Positions 1 through 11,050 of a DNA stretch of 64,000 nt are shown one piece after another. Origin of the DNA: Hygrocybe punicea (taxonomy: Eukaryota; Basidiomycota; Agaricomycetes; Agaricales; Hygrophoraceae); NCBI GenBank assembly GCA_963556145.1, contig OY744462.1, positions 62,001 to 126,000 on the forward strand. The letters run 5' to 3'. Numbering within the stretch: position 1 is the stretch's first letter; each line of letters starts with the position of its first letter. The notes under the pieces were generated by a model, which had not been told where the DNA came from, did not search any database, and saw only the letters and a program-made list of their open reading frames with translations. A program made the translations under genes and the position numbers.

Positions 1-165
1 GGATGTCCCACAAGCTGGCAGGGATGTCCCAGACAAGGCTGTGGGATGTCCCAAAGACTTGGTGGGATGTCCCACAAGATGCCAGGGATGTCCAAAAGCC
101 TCAGCTGCAAGCTGACAGGGACATCCCAGACAAGCCTGTGGGATGTCCCAATAAAGCCTCTGTGA
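1..165. repeat. GGGATGTCCC word array (left block)
   Basis: The near-palindromic word GGGATGTCCC or a close variant recurs about seven times, separated by CACAAG/AGACAAG spacers. The block is cut by the window edge. The same word on the other strand (GGGACATCCC, GGGACGTCCC) recurs at 718-862, so the two blocks may be the subterminal arrays of one non-autonomous element. No terminal inverted repeat could be defined. Confidence 0.6.
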
Positions 166-717
166 GATGTCTCCTTACCCAAGTCCACTGTCCTCAAGAC
201 ACACTCTAATTTCAGATCTCTCCTCTGCATCTGCTTCCCAGTCAGCCATTGTATGCACAGCCAATAATGTAATAACCACTGATATCCTGATCAAATGCTC
301 TTCATAATACACGTGTTTAATTTTCAGCTCAGCCTCCTCTGCATATGTAGCCCTACTTTTCTTTGTATATCATCATGCATGCTCTGCTCACTTACTCCCC
401 TACAAGCTTCAGCTTGCCACATGCACTAGGGATTGGTTTACTAGAAGCACACCCTCAATCCTCCCCCTCAATCCCATCTCATTACCCAACATCTCCCTCT
501 CCCACTCCTTCTGTCTTTATATGTGGAAACAACTGTTGTATCTCCACACCCTGCCACTGACCTTGAAGGACAATCAGCTCTGTGACTCTCAAAAGAATAA
601 GTATGTACAATCTTATACTATGCCATAGCACCCATGGTACCAATAGTGGCCATGACAAGGCCTGGAAATTTATAATTAGATGCTGTCATCACTCTGAGTT
701 TTCTATTGAATAGCTAG
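166..717. other. No gene seen between the two GGGATGTCCC blocks
   Basis: CT-rich and AT-rich sequence with only short chance reading frames. It is probably the interior of the element suggested by the flanking word arrays. Confidence 0.4.
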
Positions 718-862
718 GGAAGGGACATCCCAAATGCCCCCAGACACCCCCACAACACCAAATGTCATCCCATGGGCCATCCCATACACCGGACCAGGGA
801 CAATGGGACGTCCCAACGTATCGTCCCAGGGATGATGGTTTCATCCCAGGGCTGCCCAGTAT
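718..862. repeat. GGGACRTCCC word array (right block)
   Basis: Degenerate copies of GGGACATCCC, CATCCCATGG, GGGACGTCCC and CGTCCCAGGG. They are the reverse-strand counterpart of the block at 1-165. Confidence 0.55.
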
Positions 863-1004
863 TTTTACCAACATGTAGATGGTTCAGTACTAGAGGTGAG
901 TTGTAACTAGTTGTTCAGGCTTTGAGGGTAGCCTGAAGTGTCCAAGTTCCCACGATTTCATACACAAAAATTGACACAAAAATTAAACATTTGAGTATCT
1001 ACAG

Positions 1005-1172
1005 AGAATGAGTTTTGGCTGTGACCCACGAGTACTCACACAGGTACCTGAGAGATAATACATGACACCCAGATCTGTGAGTATTTCAGACAACTGGTAA
1101 ATGGTACTCACGAGTAAGATACCCACAAGTTTTCCCATGGGTAAACCCATTGTGACCCATGGGTTACCCAGA
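1005..1172. repeat. ACCCATGGGT / GAGTACTC word array
   Basis: Dense repeats of ACCCACGAG, GAGTACTC, ACCCATGGGTTACCC and reverse complements within about 170 bp. This has the same style as the other word-array elements but a different word. Termini and target duplication were not found. Confidence 0.5.
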
Positions 1173-1196
1173 GTCATGACATGCCTTACTTCTCAT

Positions 1197-1797
1197 TGTT
1201 TCCACTCATCTGCCTTGTTTCCTCTCCCTCCCTCCTCTCCCTCTTCATAGCCTCTTGAGCTTTGACTTCTTTATGTACTCCTTTCTTTTTCTCTAATACA
1301 TATCTTTTTTGGGCCACCCCGCTGTCATCAGGGCCGGTCACACCCCGCTACCTTCTCTGTCCCTTTATAAGGTTTTTGTGAGGGAGGGATGATTAGTTGT
1401 AATGTTGAAGCCAAGTTCAAGCTCAGACAGGGAGCCGTGACTGGGCAGTTGCTGTGCCACATTTGACTTTTGTCTCAGTTTCCACATGTTTATGCAAACA
1501 GCTGTAATTTGATTTTTTTTCACACAAGGCAAGGATTTCCAAAAATATTAGATAGACCTCATCCACAAACAGTTACATCACGTGAAACAGCGTGACAATG
1601 AAGTAAAACCTCTGTAGATAACTTTTGGAGATGTTTAAAAAAAATTTGTTCAGGTGAAATGTTCAGAGAGTGGATCCACAGGGATCTGTGTATTCAAAAG
1701 TTGGATTTTCAATCATTTGAAGGAGGAGATAGATATTTGGTCTAACCCATTGATGTATGTTATGGAGGTGTTACAGTGCTTGATGGTTCATGATGTA
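1197..1797 (+). mobile_element. Isolated copy of a DIRS-like element end
   Basis: About 600 bp here match, on the opposite strand, 44047-44664, which lies directly downstream of the tyrosine-recombinase relic of the DIRS-like element. Shared landmarks are a CT-rich start, a GGGCCRCCCCGCTGTCATC block near 1310, a TTTATAAGG/TATATAAGG box near 1372 and a tract ending in GTGCTTGATGGTTCATGATG. No coding sequence is attached here, so this is a terminal fragment or solo end. Confidence 0.65.
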
Positions 1798-2097
1798 AGA
1801 GCCAGTTCGGCTACCAGGTTATTAGATAATATCTCATGTTAGATCATGTTACAATACACTAGATACTGCTTCAGAGTTAGAATTAGGTTATCTAGTAATC
1901 TACAGCTCCGGGTCCAATCCTGCTGCTGCCAGACATGGTTATGCTTTCCATTCAGCGTTCCTGTCTAATGTGTTATGCACTGGTACTCATTACCGTTCTC
2001 TTCCACTACATCCTTCCCCACTGCAGGGCTCTACCATGGCCTCTTCACACATCGATCCTCTCTGGTCAGGGCTGAGTAGATGAGCTTCTGTTGGGAC

Positions 2098-2571
2098 ATC
2101 CAGATCAGATCCACCAGTCTCTTGGGGTTCAAAAGGAAGTTTTTCTTGAGATCATTTCAACCATGCGATTTCTTGGATTGGAAGATTCTCATTGAGTTAC
2201 CCTTAAAGAGCAACTTGCTATATTTTTACATGCTTCTGACATAGGTTTGACCATCCGTCATCTTGCAGAGCAGTTTCAATGATCCAATGATACAATTTCA
2301 AGGTAAGTACCATCAATTTCAGCCTGACCATCAAGTAGAATGAATTGATCATAACTTATTAGGCACTTTTGGCGTCTGTTAAGATTCCTTTCTTCCTCTC
2401 CGTTCTATACCAAATACGTCAAGCTTCTAAACAGCCAAAGACCCATGCCCCCCAGAAATCCATGACAACTCGAAGTTTTTCCCTTTTTTTAAGAATGCAG
2501 TTGGTGCTATCAATGGAAGCCATATACACTGTTCCCTGCCATCGTCGACTCATTTGTATTACAGGAATTGG
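2098..2571 (+). pseudogene. PIF/Harbinger-type transposase, 5' part (broken)
   Basis: The translation, read across frames, matches the N-terminal half of fungal Harbinger (HARBI1/DDE_4-like) transposases. A helix-rich stretch carries LAIFLHASDIGLTIRHLAEQ near 2205-2270, then an N-D-T-I-S-R motif. A canonical intron follows at 2303-2362 (GTAAGT...TTATTAG). The next exon carries VGAINGSHIH near 2500, corresponding to the first catalytic Asp region G-A-I-D-G-T-H-I; the Asp reads as Asn here. The gene is dead: in-frame TGA codons stand in SH-stop-V and FQ-stop-SNDT, and a frameshift lies near 2480. It stops at 2571, where an insertion of about 880 bp begins; the same frame resumes at 3455. Confidence 0.75.
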
Positions 2572-3449
2572 TGTAGAGACTCAATGTCCCTCTGAGTCCG
2601 TATCATCGATATATCATGAATCCAGACAAACCCAATGCCTCCAAATGATTCGCGTTCCAACCAGACGTAACCCAACGTGACATGACCCAACGTGACCCCA
2701 TGTATGCCACTTTGTCATGGCTGCTTTCAGACCAAATCCGGCAGCCTCATAAGCCCCGGAGTTCCAATTATAGGAGATGGATCTCATCGGACTCGATTCC
2801 CAACTTCAGACTTGCCTTATATACCCATCCCCTCATCCTTTCAGAGATATGTAGGACATTTTACATCTTTTTCATGGATATTCATTTTCCCTTCCATTCT
2901 CCTGTCTCTGTCACATCGCAACCCCCCTCTTCTCATCCCCTTTCCAACTTCTCTTTGTAGTTTCTATCGGCCGAAATAGACATGACCAAAAGTAGACTAC
3001 CCATACATGTACTCTAAAAACAGTCCCTGACAACTGTACAAAAAGAGATACCATTAGTCCCCATTCCCTTATAGTCAGAATCACGTTTTAATCTCTAAAA
3101 ATGCTCGTCCTCATAAACCCTCAGACTTTTATAGTTCACTTCATCATCCTTATTATTGTTCTATTATTCATTCATCATTTCCAACCTGACCCAACCCGAC
3201 CTGACCTGACCCGCCGTACCCAACATCGTCGGCATTGTCAGGTTCATTATTATTTATCTGTTTTCAGTCCATCCATCGCCAGGTTCTTCATTTAGTCGTT
3301 TGTTTTGTCCATTTTCTTAGTTTATATGGTGGCTTTACATTCCATTCCTTTTACTATTATTCCTGACACTGATTATCCACCATCACTTTCATGCTGACAC
3401 CCCTAGGTTAGGATCTTATGTTCCGAAGCCACCCGGAACATGCATCTAC
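2572..3449. mobile_element. 878-bp insertion splitting the Harbinger gene
   Basis: Removing this segment rejoins the transposase frame (R-N-W then K-G-S-V-S-Q). ATTGG stands at both junctions (2567-2571 and 3450-3454), giving a 4-5 bp target duplication. The ends read TGTAGAG... and ...ATCTAC(A), a short inverted TGTAGA/TCTACA terminus that would fit an LTR. CCAACC-CGACC words occur near each end (2655-2700, 3180-3230). No coding sequence is recognised. A solo LTR or a non-autonomous element are both possible. Confidence 0.6.
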
Positions 3450-3720
3450 ATTGGAAAGGAAGTGTCTCTCAAAACTGCCTCTTTGTATGCAGCTTCTCCA
3501 TGCTGTTCTCATTCTCTCTCACAGGTTGGGAAGGGTCAGCAAGTGACACCCAGGTCTATGAGAATGCACACAGGCATGGGTTTCTTCCTCCACCAGGGAA
3601 ATATTTTCTTGCTGATGCCGGTTACCCTTTATGCAAGTATTTATTGACACCATACCGCGGCATTCGATACCACCTAAAGGAATGGGGTCACACTGGTCTA
3701 TGGTCTGTTGGCAAGTCATT
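3450..3720 (+). pseudogene. PIF/Harbinger-type transposase, 3' part
   Basis: This continues the gene split at 2571. The translation gives K-G-S-V-S-Q-N-C, then TGWEGSASDTQVYENA, where the Asp is the second DDE catalytic position, then GKYFLADAGYPLCKYLLTPY and RGIRYHLKEW. These are hallmark blocks of Harbinger transposases. The frame fails after about 3715 and the C-terminal third, with the last acidic residue, is missing. A Plavaka relic follows within 60 bp, so the end was probably removed by a later rearrangement. Confidence 0.75.
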
Positions 3721-3771
3721 TCACCTGCTATCTATATTAACCCAATGTCTCTATGCCTAGGAATAAAGAAG

Positions 3772-4211
3772 CTTAGCAGCCGTGGATGATGCCCTCACCT
3801 GATTTCATCATGATCGAGTGATCTTTGAGGTTGAGGGTGTCTGCCCAGATCATTTCATTGCCAAGGCAGCATTCTTTGGTTCACTATCGATGGGTTATTG
3901 AGCAGTTCGGCTCACTCAATGGACTTTGCTCATCAATAACAGAATCTAAACACATAAAAGCCATCAAAGAACCTTGACGCCATTCAAGTCATCACAAAGC
4001 ACTTGGGCAAATGCTCCTTACCAATCAGCAGCTTGATAAATTGGCCACATCTCATGTTGATTTCATGGAACGAGGGATGCTTGGCATTGACATCTGTGGT
4101 TGTTCTCCAGATCCAACTGAGGTTACACCGGTTCCACTGGATGTTCAACTAAATGGTGCTGATGCAGGTGCTGTTCTAGGTCCCCATGTTTCTGCAGAAG
4201 TTACTTTGGCA
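3772..4211 (+). pseudogene. Plavaka-type transposase, internal/C-terminal part
   Basis: Frames joined across small indels give the C-terminal region of a Plavaka transposase, a CACTA-related family common in Agaricomycetes: an A-V-D-D-A-L-T-x-F-H block, then NGLCSSITESKHIKAIKEP near 3930-3975, then LGQMLLTNQQLDKLATSHVD near 4003-4060. The N-terminal catalytic half is absent. The frame is lost at 4211 after E-V-T-L-A, where an insertion of about 675 bp begins. Several stops and frame changes make it non-functional. Confidence 0.7.
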
Positions 4212-4886
4212 ATTCGTTCGGTGTGATGGCGAGTTCTGTTGTAGACCCAAATGAGGAATCTACGAAAAGAGGCGATCAGCTAGAAAGTGATCAGAGGAAT
4301 CAGTTCCTTTAGAGAGGCCTAATCAATCCAACCCAAATCCAGGGGTTCCGGAATCAGAGGGAGAGTGTAGGGGAAAGGATGAAGAGTGGTGTAGATGATA
4401 TGAAGAGTGGACCAAGAAATAGAACTGAAGTGCGGTGATAAGACATAAGGTGGAATGGTATCTTGTATTTCTATATGGTTTTGTAGTGTAAATGTGCTAC
4501 TTTTATACTACTGTGAGGGATCCTGTGCTGTGGTAACTATATGCTACAAGTGAAGGCTGTAAGTGATAGGGGGCAAGTATAGAGGAGGTTAGGAGGAGTG
4601 CTATGTACTAGGAGATGGGAAACGAAGATATATGATATACAACTATATACGTACTGATTCCAGGTCATTAGGGACATTGCATTGCCAGCAGGAACGATTC
4701 CAGAGGCAGAATCCAAAGCGGAATTGATAGGAAAGACTGGAATCAAGCGGAATCGATGATATAGGAATAGAAATGGATGGGAGCGGTGTTAGATATGAAG
4801 GGGATATGGATCCACATGATCTAGAGCCTCTACATTGGGTGTGTAATCTCCTGGCTGAAGGCAAATTTCGATAACTAATTACTTCA
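4212..4886. mobile_element. GGAATC/GATTCC word element in the Plavaka gene
   Basis: Removal rejoins E-V-T-L-A with the downstream Plavaka frame. Both junctions end in an 8-bp repeat with one mismatch (CTTTGGCA at 4204-4211, CATTGGCA at 4885-4892), which fits an hAT-type 8-bp duplication. The interior has many GGAATC, GATTCC, TTCCGGAATC and GCGGAATC words at both ends (4285-4360 and 4655-4770). No terminal inverted repeat is clear. Confidence 0.5.
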
Positions 4887-5547
4887 TTGGCAGCACTCAA
4901 ATCTCAGTATCCTTGTCAGCTACATTCTCTCATAGAACAACTTGACCTTCCAGGGCTCCCCAAGCTCATGTGCCGATTCCTTTATGATTAACTGCACCTG
5001 GATGCTATCTTACCTGGAGCAGAAGTGGACCTTGACCAATGTCCCCTCATTTGAAGCCACATTTATGTTGTCCCATCAGCAGTTGCTAAGTTCTATGCAC
5101 CCAGTGACCCATCTGGGATTGGGGGCATGTATTGTGAGAGGATTCGGGCAATGGCATCTTGGTATGGTGGTGCACATGGAATGAGTGTATTTTTGTCACG
5201 AAGGACTCAGATCTGGAAGGAATGCATAGCTTGCATGTTGCCCATGTTAAATTCTTCTTTAGGTTCACTCACAAAGCAAAGCAATACCCATGTGCATTAG
5301 TGCAGTGGGTTTCTCCAGTCAGTGATGCCCCTTGTGAAGATACTGGGATGTGGATTGTTGAGCCAGACCTGGATGACAATGGGAAACCAGTTCAAGCTGT
5401 CATTCATACTGAATGCATTCTGCAGGGAGCCTTGCTTGTTCCAGTGTTTGGGGAGGAGTTCCTTCCTCATCACATCACCTTTTCAAATTCACTGGGAGCC
5501 TTCCGATCATACTATGTTAACAAGTTTGCCAACCACCATGCGAATTA
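4887..5547 (+). pseudogene. Plavaka-type transposase, C-terminal end
   Basis: This continues the relic that ends at 4211. It contains QLDLPGLPKLMCRFLYDQLH near 4940-4995, then over 5190-5545 a long open stretch with K-D-S-D-L-E-G-M, V-K-F-F-F-R-F-T-H, CEDTGMWIVEPDLDDNGKPV and FRSYYVNKFANHH. These are the conserved last blocks of Plavaka proteins, ending at the natural stop. A frameshift lies near 5190. This terminal exon is the best-preserved part of the element. Confidence 0.7.
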
Positions 5548-5635
5548 AATTGCCTTTTAACTTTCATATTTGAACAGGGCCGAATGACTCATTCAGCATT
5601 CACTGGAATTCCACCCTGTGACCTGTTCCGTTGTA

Positions 5636-5812
5636 TCTATAATTATATTATATATTATATATCTTATATTATATTATATATTATATATCTTATATTATAT
5701 TATATATTATATATCTTATATTATATTATATTTCACAAGTCAGACACAGTTCAGATGGTTCAGAGATGGTTCAGATAGTTCAGAAATGGTTCAGATGGTT
5801 CAGAGAATTTCA
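5636..5812. repeat. TATATTATATATCTTATATTA satellite and TTCAGA repeats
   Basis: Bases 5636-5735 are about four copies of an AT-only unit of about 27 bp built from TATATTATATATCTTA. Bases 5748-5812 are GGTTCAGAnR repeats with a period near 12 bp. The reading frames here are low-complexity artefacts. Confidence 0.8.
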
Positions 5813-5942
5813 GGTCTCTCAGTGTTCTCAGACAAAATGCTGATTTGCTGATGATAGTGTAATGCAACACTGGGAACAGCAGCCTGGAATGTGGTGAGCT
5901 TGAAATTCATTCCATTGCCCACTTCTGCCTTGTGTTCAATCA
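5800..5942 (-). pseudogene. Myb/SANT-like gene, 3' part, split by Copia
   Basis: Read on the minus strand across the Copia target duplication (AATCA), this continues the reading frame of 12114-12317. The part here starts E-H-K-A-E-V-G-N-G, runs through FKLTTFQAAVP and ends at a stop near 5800. The tail after Q-A-A-V-P lacks the usual third helix, so an intron or decay is likely there. Confidence 0.55.
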
Positions 5943-6184
5943 TGTTGGGAATAGTGGCCAAATAGTCGTGGAAAGGATTAGTAATCCATACCATGTGACC
6001 CTGGAACTCAAACACACCTGTCTGATGAATAATGCTGAAGTGCAGCATGTATTCTACTCACCACAGGAAACTTCTAGTAGATTTAGCTAGTAGTATAAAA
6101 GCCCTCTTAGAGAGAGGCAAATATCATTCATTCCACATAAAATAACTTAGCGGTCAACAACCACTACAACTATATATTCCAATA
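5943..6184 (+). repeat. Copia 5' LTR
   Basis: This 242-bp LTR starts TGTTGGGAATAG and ends TATTCCAATA, an imperfect inverted terminus. It shares most of its sequence with 11876-12113 but has several substitutions and small indels, so insertion is not recent. A primer-binding-like GGTTATGAGCCC follows at 6185. Confidence 0.95.
6094..6101 (+). promoter_or_regulatory. TATA box in Copia 5' LTR
   Basis: TATAAAAG is conserved in both LTRs (the 3' copy is at 12023-12030), about 90 bp before the LTR end. This is the expected position for the U3 promoter. Confidence 0.7.
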
Positions 6185-6196
6185 GGTTATGAGCCC
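6185..6196 (+). other. Copia primer-binding site
   Basis: GGTTATGAGCCC directly follows the 5' LTR, where the minus-strand primer site of Copia elements lies. The tRNA was not identified. Confidence 0.55.
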
Positions 6197-6266
6197 TGAA
6201 CGTCTTTAATGGAAACATGATCACGCACCTCCGAACATCGCATACTACCTCGTATACTAGCCAACT

Positions 6267-9200
6267 ATGACAGATGAAGTCACGCACACATCGGGGTCAT
6301 ACCAGATCGAGTTATTGAAGGGAAACAATTGGATGCTGTGGAAGAGACGGATGTTAGCCGTGCTTTGGGATCTTGGGTGAGAGACATACATTGATGCAGA
6401 ATCAAAGGCCCCTGTCCCAGCGGACGCATCCCGTCCAACATCAGAGGAATCCAAGGCGATGAAGAAATGGTGCAGCGGAGATGCCAAGAGGAGGACGCGG
6501 ATCGAGCTTGCAATTTGGTGACACAGAAATGATACATATCATTGGTGCACACACAGCGAGTGAGATGTGGAAGCAGCTAACCTTGGTCAAGGAATCCAGG
6601 GGGAAGCTTGGAATATTAGCAATGCGACATGCATTGTACCGGTCAATTGCCGAAGAAGGATTCGACCTAATTGAGCACATATTGAAGCTCCGGAAACTGC
6701 AGGAGGAACTCCACTTGATGGGAAGCCTCGTTTCCAATGAAGACTTCACGATGATACTTGTATCCTCCTTACCGGAAAGTTAGGACTTGTATACATCAGC
6801 GTATTTAGGCTCGAAGAAGGATGGAATGTCACTGACATCACACAACCTGGTTGCAATCCTATTAGAGGAAGACCGCAGGCGCCATGAGCACAGCGGAGAT
6901 CCTAACAGTGTTGCTATGCACGGGAGGTACACCGGAAAGCGCGATGGAAAGGGTAACGGAAAGCAGAAAGTGGCTGATTCTGAAATGGAATGCTTCAACT
7001 GCCACAAGAAGGGACATATGGCAAAGGACTGCTGGTCTAAAGGTGGCAGAAAGGAAGGGCAAGGGCCAAAGGGAAAGGAAAGGGCACTGTAAAGGGTGGA
7101 AACCAATGGAACCGATTGAATCAAGCTGCGGACAATGTCAATAATATGTTACAGGACATAGCATATGCAGTGAATAACAATATTTTAAACTATGATTGGT
7201 TACTGGATTCCGGAACGATAAGTCACATCAGCAATTCCCGAAATGAATTTATCATGTACAAAACTCTGGACAAAGCTACCGTTCAAGGACTAGGAAAGGT
7301 AGCCGCTCGAGCTCTTGGTCGCGAAACTGTCATCTTACACTTCACAGTGGATGGAAAGGACATACAGCATCAGCTACGAGACATACTACATGTACCGGAG
7401 TCATGGAACTCACTACTATCACTGAGCCGATTCGATGAAAGTGGCAGATGGGTGAACTTCCACAACGGAATATGCAGGCTCTATACGGAGGAGAATAAAC
7501 TTTTCGGAACAGGCCAGAAAGACAGACAACTATACCGTTTGAATGCCCAGGCGCAATCCCACACACCAGAAAAGGCAAATGTAGCCATGCCAAAGAACAT
7601 GTCTTGGGACGAATGGCACCTATATGGACACATCGGAATGAGTGGACTGGAGACCCTGCAGAGAAAGGGGTTAGTCACAGGTCTAGAAATCGATGAAGGG
7701 AGTGTCCCTTCCTGAACCTGTGAGGCTTGCATTCAGGTGAAGCAAGCCATCCAGCCATTTCCAAAAGAGGCCAATGGACGATCCAAAGTCGCTGGAGAGT
7801 GGACTTTGAGCAACGTCTGGGGCCCAGCACGCGTAGAGTCTATCGGAGGATCAAGATACTATATCTCATTCACGGATGACGTGACACGCACTGTAACCAC
7901 TTTATTCATGAAACGGAAAAGCCAGGCAAGGGAACGCATCAAGGCTTACATTAACACGATCGAGAAGAAGTTCAATCGAAGCTCTAAATATTTGCGGTTC
8001 GATAATGGAAAGGAACTCATCAACAAGGAAGTCGAGAGATGGGCAGTGGAGAAGGGAATTCTCATCGAAACAACAGCCCCTACTCATCCTCGCAACACAG
8101 AACGGTGGAAAGATTTAATCACACGTTACTGTAGTTAGCCCACGCGATGTTGATTGCTAAAAACCTGCCCGCATTCCTTTGGCCAGAAGCTGTTGCACAT
8201 GCAGCATACATTCGAAACCAATCCCCCACCAAGGCTCTAGATGGAATGACTCCACATGAAGCCTGGACTGGCAAGAAGCCAGATGTATCACATTTCCGGG
8301 ACTTTGGATGCGATGTTTGGGTCTTATATCAAGGCAGAAAACGATCGAAGCTGGCACCGCGATCACCTAAGATGAAGTTCATAGGATTTGTGGAGTCACA
8401 GAAGGCTATTCAATACTATGATGCTGCAATGTGGACTGTTAAGACCTCACGTAATGTTGCATTTCACAAGGATGGGGCATTGCAGGAAGTCCAGATTGTA
8501 TCTGACTTAACGGGTTTGCAATTCGAGGGGGAGCAGAGTGAATCCAACGACTTGCAAACTCCGGAACCACCAGAACCTGCAATGGAATCACCGGAACCCA
8601 CTGTAACAGCACCAGAAAGGGCCATTCACAGACTGGAAAACAAAATAACATACCCACTGAGAGCAACCCAAGGAGTCGACCGCGACTACCGACAGTTAAA
8701 CAACCCACATGCACAACTGACACAATGCAAGATACACGAGCTGCTTGATGTACAAAGACCAACGGAATCATCTGCAGCAAAACAAAAAGAAAAAGTCAGC
8801 ACGGAAACAACCATAGCATATGCATTCTTGAGTGCAATGCAGCAGGATAGCAGTCTCACCGACAAGGACCCATGGGATTTAAGGGAAGCCAGGGAAGCTG
8901 TAGATTGGGAGAACTGGAAGTTAGTGATGAAAGAGGAATTTGATCAGCTACAAGAAATGGGCATTTGGAAACTCATAGACTTACTGGAGGGGCGGGAAGC
9001 CATCGGAAGCAAGTGGGTTTTCCACCGGAAATGCGATGAGATGGGCACAATCGCTAGGCACAAGGCCCAGTTAGTAGCCCAGGGGTTCTCACAGAAGCCC
9101 AGAGTGGATTTCAGCAAAACTGGAACATTTGCTCCTGTGATGTGGTTCAAGACGTTACGGACGTTGCTCGCATATTCGGCAGTCAAGGATTGAGATATCC

Positions 9201-9700
9201 AGCAGATGGACATCAAAGGTGCATACCTTAATGGATGGGTGAAGGAGGAGCTGTACATGAAGCAGCCGGCGGAATTTGAGTACAGAACCAGACAGGTTTG
9301 CTGCCTCATACGCCCTATATATGGTCTCAGGCAAGCTGGAAATGTATGGAACATGGATTTCGATAACACAATGAAGAAATTTCATTATACAAGATTATGG
9401 ACCAACTACTGCATGTACTACTATCAGGAAGGTGAAAACTTTTCCATCCTACTCGTATGGGTCGACAACCTCATGGCTTACGCAAACAACTGAGCAATGA
9501 ATCAGCAGGTAATCAACCAGCCAAAGGAAAAATACATGGTAATGGTCATCGGAAAGCCAATGTTACTGCTCGGAATCCATATCAAACCAGATCGCCAACA
9601 ACGGAAAGTCACTCTATCACAAAGCCGCTATATCCGGAAGATCCTCGCAAAGGCCAGAATGAAGGATGCCAAGCCGGTATCAACCCTGATGGACCAGAAC
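6267..9700 (+). pseudogene. Copia gag-pol, first part
   Basis: The ATG at 6267 opens a gag with a CCHC knuckle (CFNCHKKGHMAKDC near 6990-7032). Protease follows with DWLLDSGTISHIS near 7192-7230, an unusual D-S-G-T. Integrase follows with an H-x-x-x-H...C-x-x-C site (WHLYGHIGMSG near 7614, C-E-A-C near 7720) and catalytic blocks FTDDVTR and RFDNGKE. RT follows with GSKWVFHRKCDE and MDIKGAYLNG; its active site reads WVDNL instead of YVDD. Stops break it after W-D-L-G (TGA), P-E-S (TAG), G-S-V-P-S (TGA), R-Y-C-S (TAG), A-V-K-D (TGA) and A-N-N (TGA). It ends at 9700, where the hAT-like element starts. Confidence 0.9.
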
Positions 9701-9969
9701 TAGTGTTTCAAGGTCCAGTCCATAGGACCGGAAAAAAACCGGGACCCAACTGGACTGAACCGAAAAAGACCAGACCACTGGTTGCAGTTGCACCCACTTT
9801 GGGAGGTTGCCGGTTGCGGTTTGCCGATGTGGACGAAGCTTACACAACCGAGTTGTAACCGGTTGTAACCAGTTACAACTGGATTTTTTCACCACCACTA
9901 CAAGGTCAGCAAACGACCACGACGGTGGCAAATGACAACGATGGGACGTGGGGAGAAGGGCAGCGGGGG

Positions 9970-10031
9970 GCCGGTGCACCCAACCCCCGTTGCAGTAGGT
10001 AAGTAATTTTCTTTTTTTTTTGTTTCCTCAG
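9970..10031 (+). other. G-x-V-H-P exon end plus 33-nt intron-like segment
   Basis: In one frame the bases up to 9998 read G-P-V-H-P-T-P-V-A-V. A donor GTAAGT follows at 9999, then a poly-T tract and CCTCAG at 10031. At 33 nt it is very short for a spliced intron and has no clear branch site. The same exon end plus donor occurs in other elements (14453-14520, 39213-39290, 49000, 49189, 49363). Confidence 0.45.
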
Positions 10032-10203
10032 CTACAAACGATGACAACAGCAGTACCAACACAAACAATACAAGCACCCGACAAGGACAACAGGCGGCGA
10101 GGACGAGGATGACGAGGATGGCCACCACCATCACCCCGACAACGACAACGATACCCACGGCCCTCCAAATGGGACGACAACAACGTCAACAACAACGTCA
10201 ACA

Positions 10204-10380
10204 ACAGTGACCACGAACATCAACAACAGCGACCACAAACATAACCACCACCACCACCACCACAACCACAACGATGACAATGACCATCACAACCATGACC
10301 ACAACAACCACAACAACCACAACAACCACAACCACAACAACAACCACGACCACAACGACAGCCACGGCCATCCCACCACC
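10204..10380. repeat. (ACC/AAC)n trinucleotide tract
   Basis: Near-perfect CAC/AAC triplets give poly-His/Asn, poly-Thr or poly-Val in different frames, which marks them as non-genic. It belongs to the interior of hAT-like element 1. Confidence 0.8.
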
Positions 10381-10392
10381 AACCCCCAACAT

Positions 10393-10447
10393 ACCTCGCG
10401 GATGCACACTGCCACATCAATCGACGTCGGCGCTGCAACCGCGAGGT
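10393..10447. repeat. TCAATTGA-type palindrome, copy A
   Basis: This 55-bp imperfect palindrome opens ACCTCGCGG, has a centre TCAATCGA at 10417-10424 and closes CCGCGAGGT. Half-site TGCA and CGAC blocks are symmetric. One of at least eight copies in the window. Confidence 0.75.
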
Positions 10448-10685
10448 AACCAAGAGGATGGCCGTGTTGGGCACCCCACCACAACACCACCAACAGGACC
10501 ACCAACACGCTAACGCGTCCACAACCACCCATGCACCCAACAGAGCGGCCAACACATCTGCGCCTACCCACGCGCCCAACGCAATCACCGACGTGCCCAC
10601 AATCGTGGCTGCCAACTACCAACTTGAACATGCTGGGACCGCCAATGCCGGCATCAATGGGGCTGCAACGCCCACACCTCAGTCC

Positions 10686-10739
10686 ACCTCGCATACACAC
10701 GGCGACGCATCAATTGACGCGTGTCCGGTTTTGCGAGGT
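10686..10739. repeat. TCAATTGA-type palindrome, copy B
   Basis: This 54-bp imperfect palindrome opens ACCTCGCA, is centred on TCAATTGA (10710-10717) and closes TGCGAGGT. It lies about 290 bp from copy A in the same element. Confidence 0.75.
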
Positions 10740-11050
10740 TGAAGAATGCGTGTGGGTGTGCAGAGAGACTCACCAACGTCACCAACAGGGTCGCCAACGG
10801 CCCAACGCGCCCACAAAACCATTAGTTATTAATTATTAAGAAAGGTTTAACTATTTAGACACTCAAGTGTAATTTTCCCTGGTTGGAACCGGTTAAGACC
10901 GGTTGGGTCCACCCAAAATCAAAAAATGAACTGGTCCTCATAGGTCTGGTTCAGGTTTTTGACAAATTGTGTGATGAGTTAACCGGTCCCATTCCGGTTA
11001 ATGTCCAAAAATGGCAAAAAAACTGGACTGGACCAGACCTTAAAACACTA

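Larger units (their letters stand above)
9701..11050. mobile_element. Non-autonomous hAT-like element 1 (inside Copia RT)
   Basis: The terminal repeats read TAGTGTTTCAAGGTC at the left and TAGTGTTTTAAGGTC at the right (reverse complement). The 8-bp target duplication ACCAGAAC is exact (9693-9700, 11051-11058). Removing it rejoins the Copia RT frame. GGTCCAGTCC and AACCGGTT words fill both ends (9701-9890, 10860-11050). The interior holds an intron-like segment (9999-10031), ACC/AAC trinucleotide tracts and two copies of the TCAATTGA-centred palindrome. No transposase is encoded. Confidence 0.92.

Noticed and set aside
10198..10407. Long poly-Val, po​ly-His and poly-Thr reading frames
   Set aside because: They arise from ACC/AAC triplets inside hAT-like element 1 and are open in several frames on both strands.
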